This document shows positions 55,092 to 64,000 of a stretch of DNA of 64,000 nt, piece after piece. Location of the stretch: positions 13,226,501-13,290,500 of the forward strand of contig NC_079321.1 of assembly GCF_029931775.1 (NCBI RefSeq). Direction: 5' to 3'. Source of the stretch: Euleptes europaea (lineage: Eukaryota > Chordata > Lepidosauria > Squamata > Sphaerodactylidae). The translations under genes were made by a program, and so were the position numbers. The notes beneath the pieces are model-generated. The model was given only the letters and a program-made list of their open reading frames with translations. It made no database searches and had not been told where the DNA came from. Numbering within the stretch: the first letter of the stretch is position 1; each line of letters begins with the position of its first letter.

Positions 55092-55327
55092 TAGGGTTGC
55101 CAGGCCCCCCCTCTCCATTGGCGGGAGGTTTTAGGGGGCGATCGCTTGCCAGAGAGGCCATTTGGGGTTTGAGTGCTAAAGCGGCCGCGGCAATGCGGCG
55201 CCTCTGGGAGTAAACCCGGAAGTGATGTGATCATGCCGTGCACGGCCATGCATGTGATCCCCGCTCCAGAGCAGCCGGGTGGATTGGCAGGCAATTGCCC
55301 GCCAAAACCACCCACCTGGCAACCCTA
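55092..55327. mobile_element. hAT-type MITE ends with a different interior
   Basis: TAGGGTTGCCAGGCCCC ... GGCAACCCTA with GC-rich interior (CGGCCGCGGC); flanks GCTATGAC / GCTGTGAT, 6 of 8. Confidence 0.8.
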
Positions 55328-55538
55328 GCTGTGATTGATCTTGTTCTCTTTTATGTTATATTATGCCTGGTTCCACAATGTGAGGCCTTCCAAGTTTTCC
55401 CAAGGCTGCACTGAAAGTGAATCTTGGAGGCCTGCCAAACTTCCAGAATGGATTTTTGGAAATAGCTGTGATGGGAAAGGGGGGGTGTTAACCCCAGTGG
55501 AGCCACAGGAAATCTAGTCTCTGCAAGTTCTACTTGTA

Positions 55539-56063
55539 CAGATAGAGTATCCCTTATCCGGACTGATCCGAAAACCGGACTGATCCGAAAACCGGACCCT
55601 CCGAGCCGGTATGCAGGCATATCTGTGCTGCCTGCTTTCAAGGTTTCCTCTCACCTAAAAAAGTAAAATACAATGTACTCTGCATTGTAGGTGGAGACGG
55701 AAAGCCTGCCGTTGTTAGTTTGCTTGTTGTTGCTCTCGTTTAACAGCGGATACAGGTATTCTGGTGAGATAGTTACACCTTTGCTTTCTGACGGCTCAGT
55801 GTACACAAAATGAGCCAGCTTCGGCCGGGGACAGTGGGTTATAAATCACAAAATAAATAAATAAAATTATTAAAAATGTTGTTTAAAATTACATTCAGGC
55901 TATGTGTATAAAGTGCATATAAAACATAAATGAATTTGGGGCCCATCTCCAAGATAGCTCTTCATGTATGTGGAAAAATTCCAAAATATTCCAATATCTG
56001 GAAAAATCTGGAAGACTGACCCCTTCTGGTCCCAAGCATTCCGGATAAGGGATACTCAACCTG
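55539..56063. mobile_element. Tigger/MER2-like Tc1-mariner element in TNFSF13B intron 3
   Basis: Terminal inverted repeats GAGTATCCCTTATCCGGA and TCCGGATAAGGGATACTC, TA on both sides (55537-55538; 56064-56065). The right half (TCAGGCTATGTGTATAAAGT, AACATAAATGAATTT, CTTCTGGTCCCAAGCATT) is very like mammalian MER2, a non-autonomous Tigger. No transposase. Confidence 0.85.
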
Positions 56064-56208
56064 TAGCTCTTTAGATCTTGTCTTTCATGTAGAAATTATT
56101 GATCTCCAGAAAGTATAGAGGCTATATTTTTCTCTTTCCCAAAGCTAATCCGGAAGGGTGTGTGTATTCAATTCTTCACAATTCATAAGACATTTGTTCT
56201 TTTTTTAG

Positions 56209-56321
56209 ATGGTTCAAGTATAGTTCCGTGGCTGCTTAGTTTCAAAAGAGGAACAGCCCTGCAAGAACAAGGCAATAAAATACTGGTTAGAGAGGCTGGC
56301 TACTTTTTTGTATACGGCCAG
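56209..56321 (+). CDS. TNFSF13B: BAFF (TNFSF13B) exon 4: TNF-homology core
   Basis: 113 nt, phase 1 to 0, reading (D)GSSIVPWLLSFKRGTALQEQ then GNKILVREAGYFFVYGQ. This is the A-C strand block of the jelly roll (human GSYTFVPWLLSFKRGSALEE). Acceptor TTCTTTTTTTAG, donor CCAG|GTAAAA. Confidence 0.96.
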
Positions 56322-56406
56322 GTAAAAGAACAATCAGTGAACAGATTTTCTTCAAGTCGCTTAAAGCATTCATAGAATAGTGAACAAGTCCCTCTTTGTC
56401 CTATAG

Positions 56407-56557
56407 GTTTTATACACAGATGAGCTGTTTGTGATGGGTCACTTAATCCAGAGGAAGAAAGCCAACGTGGTTGGCGATGACCTCAGTTTGGTGACGTTAT
56501 TTCGGTGCATCCAAAATATGCCTCAGACAAATCCAAACAACTCTTGCTACACTGCTG
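56407..56557 (+). CDS. TNFSF13B: BAFF (TNFSF13B) exon 5: flap region and disulfide
   Basis: 151 nt, phase 0 to 1: VLYTDELFVMGHLIQRKKAN, VVGDDLSLVTLFRCIQNMPQ, TNPNNSCYTAG. Cys226 and Cys239 keep the 13-residue spacing of the human Cys232-Cys245 disulfide. The DE-loop 'flap' differs: human KVHVFGDE is KANVVGDD here, so the position of human His218 is Asn212. Acceptor TCCTATAG, donor GCTG|GTAAAT. Confidence 0.96.
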
Positions 56558-56729
56558 GTAAATATGGTGCCTGTCGGGTCCCTATTGACAGAATGGTGTG
56601 AAAGGAGTGTGTAAGGGGGGGGATGTTAGACAATATATCACACTCTTTTTTCATTATTTGGGGTGGCTAGTGAGCTTGTGTGTGTATATGGGTATGTTTT
56701 GAATCACATTTTCCTATTGTGGTCACTGA

Positions 56730-56835
56730 TTTCAGCCCTGACCTGGTTGGCCCCGGCTAGGCTGATCTTGTCAGATCTCAGAAGCTAAGCAGGGTAAGCC
56801 CTGGTTAGTACTTGGATGGGAGACCATGGTCGGTT
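56730..56835 (+). repeat. 5S-rRNA-derived SINE part
   Basis: CTGATCTTGTCAGATCTCAG, AAGCTAAGCAGGG and TTAGTACTTGGATGGGAGAC match the internal-promoter half of 5S rRNA. Not a true 5S gene: ends are missing. Cut by the adjoining foldback element. Confidence 0.9.
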
Positions 56836-57145
56836 ATGCATGGGTACCTTCACTCACGTTGGCCCTTGGTCTTTCTCAGTTGTTCTTTGGAGATATGCAT
56901 GAGTTTTCCCTCCATTAGAGATGACCTCGCTGCCAGACCTCACAAATCCCGGGACTTCCTATTCCTCTGTTAACCCGATACTCCCCTCTCCCCTGAGCTC
57001 AGCCCGCTTGAAATCTCCCTGCATAAGGCAAAGTGTGGGACACCCTGGCATCGAGGTCACCTCTAATGGAAGGAAAACTCATGCGTAACTCCAAGGAACA
57101 ACCGAGACAGACTGGGGGTGAACGTGAGTGGAAGTACCCATGCAT
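56836..57145. mobile_element. Foldback MITE, copy 3 (related family)
   Basis: TTATGCATGGGTACCTTCAC at 56839 mirrors GGAAGTACCCATGCATAA near 57130. Inner blocks CATGAGTTTTCCCTCCATTA and CGAGGTCACCTCTAATGGAA are also inverted. TNFSF13B intron 5. Confidence 0.8.
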
Positions 57146-57329
57146 AAACTACCTAAATTGCTTTTGTTTTTCTCTGAATGTTGTAAGCCCTTTCTTTTAT
57201 TAAATGAAGTGGCTGCGTAAATGGCAGACCCAGATTGAATGATAACTGCTACGATTTGTAAGTTGCTTCTGTATGATTGGATTTCTGTAGGCAAGCCTTG
57301 CCCTTACAGACATTCGGATCTCTTGGCAG

Positions 57330-57442
57330 GCATTGCGAGGTTAGAAGAAGGAGATGAGCTTCAGCTAACCATACCCCGGAGAGGAGCCAAAATAGCCTTG
57401 GATGGAGATGCCACCTTTTTTGGCGCAGTCAGACTTCTGTGA
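57330..57442 (+). CDS. TNFSF13B: BAFF (TNFSF13B) exon 6: C-terminal strands and stop
   Basis: From acceptor TCTCTTGGCAG (ending 57329) the exon reads (G)IARLEEGDELQLTIPRRGAK then IALDGDATFFGAVRLL and TGA, matching human GIAKLEEGDELQLAIPRENAQISLDGDVTFFGALKLL. With this join the six exons total 840 nt and encode 279 residues (human 285). Another phase-compatible AG at 57290 would add 13 residues (KPCPYRHSDLLAG-like) in frame; the shorter form matches the family. Confidence 0.93.
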
Positions 57443-57561
57443 TGCTCTTCAGTTTTCCGTGATAACTTCCCATCTTCTGATGCTCAGAACAAGCCAAAAG
57501 ATGCTGCTTCAGGGTTGCTGGCTTTTCAATCGGTTGATATTTGGAGTACTTTTCTGCTTGA
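57443..57561 (+). other. TNFSF13B: TNFSF13B proximal 3'UTR
   Basis: Follows the stop directly; no AATAAA seen before the next repeat, so the 3' end may lie further on or use a variant signal. Confidence 0.4.
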
Positions 57562-57765
57562 TTGCCCTGACCTGATTGGCCCAGGCTAGATCTCGTCAGA
57601 TCTAAGAAGCTAAGCAGCCCTGGTTAGTATTTGGATGGGAGACCACCAAGGAAGTCGAGCGTTACTACGCAGAGGCAGGCAATGGCGAACCACCTCTGTC
57701 CACCCTTGCCTTGAAAACCCTACGGGGTCACCATAAATTGGCTGTGACTTGACTCCATTTTCCTC
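57562..57765 (+). repeat. 5S-rRNA-derived SINE with Bov-B tail
   Basis: CCCTGACCTGATTGGCCCAG, 5S-like TAGATCTCGTCAGATCTAAG AAGCTAAGCAG and GGATGGGAGACCACC, then AGGCAATGGCGAACCACCTC, and TTGGCTGTGACTTGAC tail. Confidence 0.93.
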
Positions 57766-58596
57766 CACCACTTTCTGCTTGGTTGACTTATTCAAAACAG
57801 GAAACCCGACACATGAACTAATAATACACCACCCTCATGTGGATTACCAGAAATGAAACTTCTTTGGGGAAAATATAAATAGTAACTGTTCCGCAGAAAA
57901 AGCCTCCTCCATCAGGCCTGCAGTCCATGTTGTACAGCATCCTGTTTTCTGCAGCGGCCCGAAAGATGCTTCTAGGGAGCCCCCCAAGCAGATTCCAGTG
58001 GCAACACCCTGCCCCCTGTTTCTATCTCCCAGCAGCTGGTTTAAGACAGATAGGGCTTACGCCTTTGTCCTGGGGAAAAGGGTATCATTTCTGCAGAAGT
58101 GTCCCATGTGGGATAAAAGCGGTTGTGGGTAGATGCAATTAGCATATGCTTAGAATAGGCGTATTTGTTCCTGAGTGACTTCGTTTCTGTGGGATGTTCA
58201 AATAACTATGTGTAGGATCTCACAGCACTTCATATTTAATTTTAATGGTCAAACAGGAACTGAAGAGTGTTGCGTTTAAAATATGTATAACCTTTGCTAA
58301 TGTACTTGGGGGTAAATATCAAATTGTGGAAGAAGACAAATGATTCCTCCCACGCTCTGGGCTCTGAATGTCTATATTTTACTTGAGTGCCAATTAGTTT
58401 GTGCTCTGTGTGTGCATTCATGCACATCGCTTGGCCTCTCCTGTGAACAAATTCTCAATCCAAATAAGCTCCTCTTTCCACTTCGCTCTGATAATGAGCA
58501 AATCCTTCTATTTTCAGCAGTGGCGCAAATTAAAATTGAATCACTCATGAAGCTTATCCCATAAAACCAGAGATCTGGAAGGAACCAGGAGATCAA
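57766..58596. other. No recognised feature
   Basis: Unassigned. Confidence 0.45.
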
Positions 58597-58803
58597 CTGT
58601 GGGCTGTGGCTCAGTGGTCAAGCATCTGCTTTGCATGCAGAAGGTCCTGGGTTTGATCCCCACCATCTCCAGTTAAAAGGAACAGGCAGCAGGTGATGTG
58701 AAAGGCCCCTGCCTGAGATCCTGGAGAACCGCTGGCAGTCTAACTAGGCAATGCTGACCTTGATGGACCAAGGGTCTGATTTAGTGCAAGGGAGCTCCAT
58801 GTA
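58597..58803 (+). repeat. tRNA-derived SINE (family B)
   Basis: GTGGGCTGTGGCTCAGTGGT ... GCAAGGGAGCTCCATGTAC. Confidence 0.88.
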
Positions 58804-59140
58804 CTGGAGAGGTCTAGCATTTTCTTAACCCCTTGTGGGGTTCCCAATGGTCTTCCATTCCTCCCAAGGGTTGCTGGCTTTGAGGGGCGTACATTGATTG
58901 TGTGGGATATAGAGGGGGTGTCCAAAGACAGGACAAAGCAAAATGGAGTAGTTCCTCTCCTCGTGGGCAAGCTTGGAGGTCTTAATTCTGTGATGCAACC
59001 CAGGGTAATAACATAGAATAAAAACCTCTAAAATGTTGAGTGTACGCCTGCCTGAAAACAACGATTTAAAACAGGGAGACATTACAACAATGTTAAGTAT
59101 GCTCCATTTAACTATAGTACGCTATTCTGAGTACTGGTTC
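58804..59140. other. No recognised feature
   Basis: Unassigned. Confidence 0.4.
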
Positions 59141-59628
59141 TTACCTATAATTGCTTGGGACCGGGGTACTTGAAGGGCCGCCACTTCCTGTACTGTCCAG
59201 CCTACCAGTTAAAATCCTCCTTACAAGCCCTGCTCTTTACCCCACCTGCAGAGGTGAGGTGGGTGGCAACCAGAGGCGGGGCCTTTTCAGTGGTAGCACC
59301 TTACCTATGGAATGCCCTTTCCCTTGAGGATCACCTGGCACCTCCCCTGCTCTCTTGTAGGCACTCAGCCAAAATATTTCTTTTTATTCACATTGTTAAT
59401 AAAGGATTTGATATTTTTTAAAAAATTACAGTATGCTTCTAGGCTGGGTTTTTTCCAGACATTTTATGCTGCTAAAATTTTTATGCTGTTTTGTTGGTTT
59501 AAGAGTTAATTTTTAACTATTTTCATGCCATTTTATGTCTTTGCCATTTTTTTTTTAAATTTTGTAAACCATCTCAAGCAGGTTCCCTGGAGAGGAAGCA
59601 TAAAGATTTACTAAATAAATAAATAAAT
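59141..59628 (+). mobile_element. Non-LTR retrotransposon 3' end with (TAAA)n tail
   Basis: Encodes RWVATRGGAFSVVAPYLWNA LS, the 'RAFSVAAPRLWNSLP' C-terminal signature of LINE ORF2 proteins; ends in TAAATAAATAAATAAATG. Confidence 0.7.
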
Positions 59629-59674
59629 GCCCCACGGCTTGGATTCCCTTTCTGTTCCCAGAATGTGGTCAGTA

Positions 59675-59873
59675 GGCACATGAACACACGGAGCTGCCTT
59701 ATACAGAATCAGACCATTGGTCAGTCAAGGTCAGTACTGGCTACCGAGACTGGCAGTGGGTCTCAGGGTCACCTACTGCTTAGTTCTTTTAATTGGAGAT
59801 GCTGAGGACTGAACCTGGGACCTTCTTCATGCCAAGCAGATGTTGTACCTCTGAGCCACAAACTCTCCCCTGA
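59675..59873 (-). repeat. tRNA-derived SINE (family B), inverted
   Basis: CACATGAACACACGGAGCTG ... CTGAACCTGGGACCTTC ... AGCCACAAACTCTCCCCTG on the plus strand. Confidence 0.9.
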
Positions 59874-60041
59874 AGCCACATGAGCCAGCAGCTGGGCTAA
59901 AGCTAAGCAGGTTTAAAATCATGACCTGAAGAATCTGCTTTCCCCCCCTTTTTATGTTGTAACATCTGGCCTAATAAAGTGTTCTGGCGAACTTGAAAGT
60001 TTGTGCGCTGTGATACGTCCTTGGGTGGCTCCTAATAAAAA

Positions 60042-60238
60042 TAGGGTTGCCAGCTCCGGGTTGGGAAATACCTGAAGATTTTGGGGGTGGAGCCTGAGGA
60101 AGGCGGGGTTTGGAGAAGGGAGGAACATAAATGGGATATAATGCCAGAGTCCACCTTCCAAAGCGGCCATTTTCTCCAGGTGCGCTGATGTCTGTTGCCT
60201 GGAGATCTCCAGCTACCATCTGGAGGTTAGCAACCCTA
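60042..60238. mobile_element. hAT-type MITE, subfamily with GGATATAATGCC core
   Basis: TAGGGTTGCCAGCTCCGGG ... TTAGCAACCCTA; AATAAAA occurs on both sides. Confidence 0.85.
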
Positions 60239-60264
60239 TAATAAAAGGTATGATATGGATACCT

Positions 60265-60578
60265 TTTGTTGGAGAAGAAGAAGAAGACCTAGTATTTATA
60301 TGCTGACTTTCTCTACCACTTAAGGGAGAATCAAACCGGCTTACAATCACCTTCCCCTCCCCACAACAGACAGCCTGTGAGGTAGGTTGGGCTGAGAGAG
60401 TGTGACTAGCCCAAGGTCACCCAGCTGGCTTCATGTGTAGGAGTAGAGAAATAAATCCAGTTCACCAGATTAGCCTCTGCTGCTCATGTGAAGGAGTGGG
60501 GAATCAAACCCGGTTCTCCAGATCAGAGTCCACCACTCCAAGCCACCACTCTTAACCACTACACCATGCTGGCTCTGG
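60265..60578 (-). repeat. tRNA-derived SINE (family A), inverted
   Basis: Begins with inverted tail GAAGAAGAAGAAGACC, ends TACACCATGCTGGCTC. Confidence 0.92.
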
Positions 60579-60672
60579 AGAGTGTTACGAATACCGTGGA
60601 TGGCCAAAAAAACAAATCAGTGGGTTATAGATAAAATCAAGGACCTCGAGGCCCAAATGGCAGAGAACAGGG
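60579..60672 (+). mobile_element. Bov-B LINE internal fragment
   Basis: GGAGAGTGTTACGAATACCG ... AAAACAAATCAGTGGGTTAT AGAT matches 51065-51125 of the longer Bov-B copy. Confidence 0.85.
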
Positions 60673-61350
60673 TGGTGGGGTGGAGTCCTTGAAAATGAGC
60701 CATACAGTGAGCCTTTTCGCACCAGCAATGAGATCTGGGTAACCGCTGCTATCTTCTTCAATGGGGTTGTTCTATGGCAGATGTATTGGTTCATTCTCTA
60801 ATAGAGAGGTAGAAGGTCATCAGAGGGGGCTCGTTAGGATAAATAGGTGGAAATCTGATTTTTGATGTTAAAATACACAAGTGAGACAAGGGCAGCCTGA
60901 ATTGAGAATTCAGATGTCTTTTTATGGTTCCGATTGGCTCTAGCCTAAGGGCTGAGCTATAGAACTATTCAGCTGTGCACCAACGAAGGATTTGAGGATC
61001 CAGCTGCCAAAATGTCAGCTATGAATAGATTCTGGTGAGCTCAGCGAGCCCATACAGCTGGGGGTTCGAGCACTGCAAGCCCCCGATAAAATTTTCAAAT
61101 CTGACCAATTACAGGGACATTTTGAGGCCATATGAAATGGGTATTCGAGCATATTCTTAGGTCAATATTAAGTACTTCAACCCATTGGTTTATGATTCTA
61201 TCACTAAAATAGCCTTATTTTAATAACACTTTAAAAAACTCCATTGATTTTGTTGAAAAATTCACTCTTTTAAAAAAAAAAGTTGCTTAAGGGCCCCTCC
61301 AGTATTAGGGGCCCTGAAGCTTAAGCTTCATTAGTTTCACAGTAGATCTG
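60673..61350. other. No recognised feature
   Basis: Unassigned. Confidence 0.45.
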
Positions 61351-61351
61351 C

Positions 61352-61493
61352 CACTGAGGGAGGGACTTCAACGCCATAGAGTCCAACTGCCAAAGGGGCC
61401 ATTTTCTCCAGGTAAACTGACCTCTATTGGCTGGAGATCAGTTTTAATAGCAGGAGATCCCCAGCTAGTACCTCGAGGTTGGCAATGCTACCT
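61352..61493. mobile_element. hAT-type MITE, one end deleted
   Basis: GAGGGAGGGACTTCAACGCC ... CTCGAGGTTGGCAATGCTA. Confidence 0.8.
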
Positions 61494-61539
61494 CAAGGAC
61501 TTGTAGGAGAGGCATCTCATTTCCCTTCCCCCACTAGTT

Positions 61540-61734
61540 CAGGGGTTTTGAACTCAAGTGTTATGAGGGCCGGATATGACATAAATGTCACTTGGTTGGG
61601 CCAGGCCAGGACATGCCTCACCAGCCCAGATTGGGACTGTGGGGTGGGGGGAAGATAGTTGGCTGGCTCGCAGGCTGGATAAGAGCTCTCAAGGGGCTGG
61701 ATCCAGCCCTCGGGCCTTATATTTGACACCCCTG
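61540..61734. mobile_element. hAT-type MITE with exact 8-bp duplication
   Basis: Termini CAGGGGTTTTGAACTCA and TATTTGACACCCCTG; exact CACTAGTT at 61532-61539 and 61735-61742. Different family from the TAGGGTTGCCA group. Confidence 0.95.
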
Positions 61735-61742
61735 CACTAGTT

Positions 61743-62135
61743 CTTATTTTCCTTCCATAAAACCTCCCATTGTCTCTTCCCTTTTCTTGCCTCCTTCTTT
61801 CCTTTCCACCCACCAGCTAATCCACCTTTATTCCCCCACCCTGTCTTCAGTTTTCCCTTCTTCTGTACCCCGGGCATCCCCTCCCAAGGAAAAGTCTAGC
61901 TGAGTTGCATAGTGGCAGCCACCAGGCTAGGCTGAGCTGTATGGTGGGAATAGGGTTGCCAGGTCCCTCTTCACCACCGGCATGCGCAGACGACACTTTT
62001 TTTTAATTTGGGGGTAATTTAAACCCCCAATTAGTTTTTTTTAACTTTTCAGATTTTCTGCAAAAGTGGGGAGTACCCAAAGTTAGCAGAAAAATTTGTT
62101 TAGCGTCAGTGTGGTCCCGATCCACAAATTTAGGT
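61743..62135. other. Mostly unassigned; one MITE end at 61949-61985
   Basis: TAGGGTTGCCAGGTCCCTCT then CACCACCGGCA is an isolated end of the common MITE, followed by unrelated T-rich DNA. Confidence 0.5.
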
Positions 62136-62336
62136 ATCTACAGATGGGGGCCACACATTCCTGGAGATTTGAAGATGCACCCTGGGGAGGGCAGCGACAA
62201 TGGGGAGTGGGGTACAATGCCAGAGAGTAGATCCTCCAAAGCATCCATTTTCTCCAAGGGAACTGATATGTGTAGTCTGGAGATGAGATGTTATTCCGGA
62301 GGATCTCCAGATCTCCCCTGGAGGCTGGTAACCCTG
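62136..62336. mobile_element. hAT-type MITE, diverged subfamily
   Basis: CCTGGAGATTTGAAGATGCA, GGGGTACAATGCCAGAGAG, CTGGAGGCTGGTAACCCTGG. Confidence 0.7.
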
Positions 62337-62399
62337 GGATAAAATCAGAAGGCGGATGACCACTGGGAACTTCCACCTCGCAGCCACATACTGTTGTTC

Positions 62400-62566
62400 T
62401 AGGGCGAAAACGCATCGTCGCTTTATCCTCCTTTAATCCCTATTTCAGCCAGGATTTAGCCAGGATCAAACGCACGTTCGGCGAAATGCATACATTCGAT
62501 CCTGGCTGAATCCTGGCTGAAACAGGGATTAAAGGAGGATAAAGGGACCATGCGTTTTCGCCCCTA
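62400..62566. mobile_element. Near-perfect ~165-bp foldback element
   Basis: TAGGGCGAAAACGCAT at the left mirrors ATGCGTTTTCGCCCCTA at the right. The arms CTTTATCCTCCTTTAATCCC and its inverse nearly meet in the middle around 62480. No coding capacity. Confidence 0.85.
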
Positions 62567-62771
62567 GTGTCCGAAGACTTCTGTTCCATGAAATAAACCT
62601 GTCTAAAGGCCACTAGGAGGCAGCAACGGACTGTGTCTAATGAAATGCCAGCATTGCGGAGGATCATCCAATGCAGTGTAGAATCAATAATGCCACATAC
62701 CTATTAAAACAGTGTTTCTAGAGCTGACCAAGAGCTCATGTTGTAAGCATTGGTGAGCAAAAAGGGGAAAA

Positions 62772-62905
62772 AATAGGGTTGCCAACCACCAGGTGGGGCC
62801 TGGACATATCCTGGGATTGCAACTGTTCTCCAGACTACAGAGATCAGTTTCCCCAGAGGAAATGGATGCTTTGGGGGATAAAATCTACAAAGGGAGACCT
62901 GCAAG
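62772..62905. mobile_element. hAT-type MITE, one end truncated
   Basis: TAGGGTTGCCAACCACCAGG ... CCAGAGGAAATGGATGCTTT; right end missing. Confidence 0.75.
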
Positions 62906-63014
62906 GAACTTGCGAAGAAAGGTGAGCAGAGGATCTCCCCCCTCCCACTCTCCCTCTGTCCCCATCAGGCACGCACCAGGCTTCCTTCCCACCCTCACAT
63001 AACACTGCGCTGAG

Positions 63015-63197
63015 TAGCGTTGCCAGGTCCCTCTTCGCCACCGAGGAGGGGGGGTTTGGGGAGGGGAGGGACTTCAATGCCACAGAGTTCAATTGCCAAA
63101 GTGGCCATTTTTCTCCAGGTGATCTGATCTCTATCGGCTGGAGATCGGTTGAATTAGCAGGAGAGCTCCTGCTACTACCTGGTCGCTGGCAACCCTA
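63015..63197. mobile_element. hAT-type MITE
   Basis: TAGCGTTGCCAGGTCCC ... GGCAACCCTA; duplication GCGCTGAG / GCACTGAG, 7 of 8. Confidence 0.92.
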
Positions 63198-63271
63198 GCA
63201 CTGAGCCTCACTCTTTCTCTCTGTCTCCTTGTTGTTTGCTCGCCCAGGGCCGTCTGGGCAGGTGCGCCAAG

Positions 63272-63390
63272 TAGAGTTGCCAACCTCCAGGTACTAGCTG
63301 GAGATCTCCTGCTATTACAATTGATCTCCATCCGAAAGAGGTCAGTTCCCCTGGAGAATCTCCAGCTAGTACATGGAGGTTGGCAACCTA
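63272..63390. mobile_element. Miniature hAT-type MITE made of one repeated arm
   Basis: TAGAGTTGCCAACCTCCAGG at the left is mirrored by ACATGGAGGTTGGCAACCTA at the right, with the usual central and opposite end missing. Confidence 0.82.
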
Positions 63391-63671
63391 AACGCACACC
63401 TTAATGATGTGAGGGAGGTTGTGTATGTCAGCAAAGCTGGGAGCAATACTGTAAGGGTTCTAGAATCTGCCAAGAGGCTAAACTCCTAGCAGAATCACTC
63501 AAGGTGGAATGGTCACTGATGAGACACCAGACGAAGATGCATCCACCACCTTCAGAGATCAAAGCAACATCAGCAGAGTGGACAGTTCCGATGGTGATGG
63601 GGGTGGAGGAATCCTTGAAGGGCAGCTACTGGGCAGCAGCAGTAATGGAAGGTGACACTGGCAGAGGATCT

Positions 63672-63790
63672 CTCATGAACACATGAAGCTGCCTTATACT
63701 GAATCAGACCCTTGGTCCATCAAAGTCAGTATTGTCTACTCAGACTGGCAGTGGCTCTCCAGGGTCTCAGGCGGAGGTCTTTCATAGGCA
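63672..63790 (-). repeat. tRNA-derived SINE (family B), inverted, head missing
   Basis: GAACACATGAAGCTGCCTTA ... CAGGCGGAGGTCTTTCAT on the plus strand; the tRNA-like head is absent. Confidence 0.85.
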
Positions 63791-63905
63791 ACGGCAGTGC
63801 CACTTCAGCTAACTCTGGTTAGTAGTACGCAGGAGAAGGCAATGGTAAACCATGTCTGATCATCTCTTGCCTTGAAAACCCTATGATGAGACAACACAAA
63901 ATGGG
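63791..63905 (+). repeat. 5S/Bov-B-type SINE 3' fragment
   Basis: GTACGCAGGAGAAGGCAATG GTAAACC and CTTGCCTTGAAAACCCTATG match the body of the 5S SINE at 57660-57725. Confidence 0.7.
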
Positions 63906-64000
63906 GAAAAAATGACCCCCCCACAGGTCAACTGGCACTCAATCAGCTACTGGGAATCAGCTGAGAGCAACTATGAGTAGCGCTATTCTTAATGACGCAA

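Noticed and set aside
56740-56830. True 5S rRNA gene
   Set aside because: Only the internal half of 5S is present, diverged, within SINE sequence; a second copy at 57562 has a Bov-B-type tail.
57291-57329. Upstream acceptor as the main start of BAFF exon 6
   Set aside because: Would insert 13 residues absent from the family; kept only as a possible alternative.
1-64000. CRISPR arrays, operons, prophage or bacterial insertion sequences
   Set aside because: The sequence is vertebrate nuclear DNA; no regularly spaced direct repeats or bacterial genes were seen.

Overview
This is vertebrate nuclear DNA. Three intact protein-coding genes occur in the order LIG4 (minus strand), ABHD13 (plus) and TNFSF13B/BAFF (plus), the gene order known from human 13q33. 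The repeats point to a squamate reptile: Bov-B (RTE) LINEs, SINEs that share the Bov-B tail, 5S-rRNA-derived SINE parts, CR1 and L2-like LINEs, Penelope-like elements (PLEs) and many hAT-type MITEs. A gecko is my guess from SINE appearance, with low confidence. No bacterial, plasmid or CRISPR features were seen.

Layout: 1-13.4 kb is intergenic repeat-rich DNA downstream of LIG4. The LIG4 coding exon is 14234-16972, its 5' intron runs to about 22.17 kb, and its first exon lies in a CpG island. That island (about 22.19-22.86 kb) also holds ABHD13 exon 1 on the other strand, so the two genes are head-to-head on a bidirectional promoter with an NRF1 site and two CCAAT boxes. ABHD13 has an 11.6-kb intron and a single coding exon (34228-35241). 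From 35.5 to 47.9 kb is an intergenic stretch packed with SINEs, hAT elements, a DIRS-like fossil, PLE fragments and a small tandem repeat. TNFSF13B has six coding exons between 47906 and 57442 whose phases join into a 279-residue protein with a furin site and a full TNF-homology domain. The region from 57.4 to 64 kb is repeats only.

The three genes are not a pathway. LIG4 seals double-strand breaks in NHEJ and V(D)J recombination, ABHD13 is a membrane-tethered serine hydrolase, and TNFSF13B is a B-cell survival cytokine. LIG4 and ABHD13 are physically linked through their shared promoter.

The most notable non-genic signal is a set of PLE remnants from several lineages, each carrying a recognisable hammerhead-ribozyme-like core. 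One is a head-to-head palindrome and two have exact 12- and 14-bp target-site duplications. Others are a very dense hAT-type MITE family with exact or 7/8 8-bp duplications, nested insertions that give relative ages, a Tigger/MER2-like element inside TNFSF13B, and a SINE whose TTC-rich tail forms the polypyrimidine tract of TNFSF13B exon 2. The BAFF protein also has an unusual 'flap' (His to Asn at the position of human His218).
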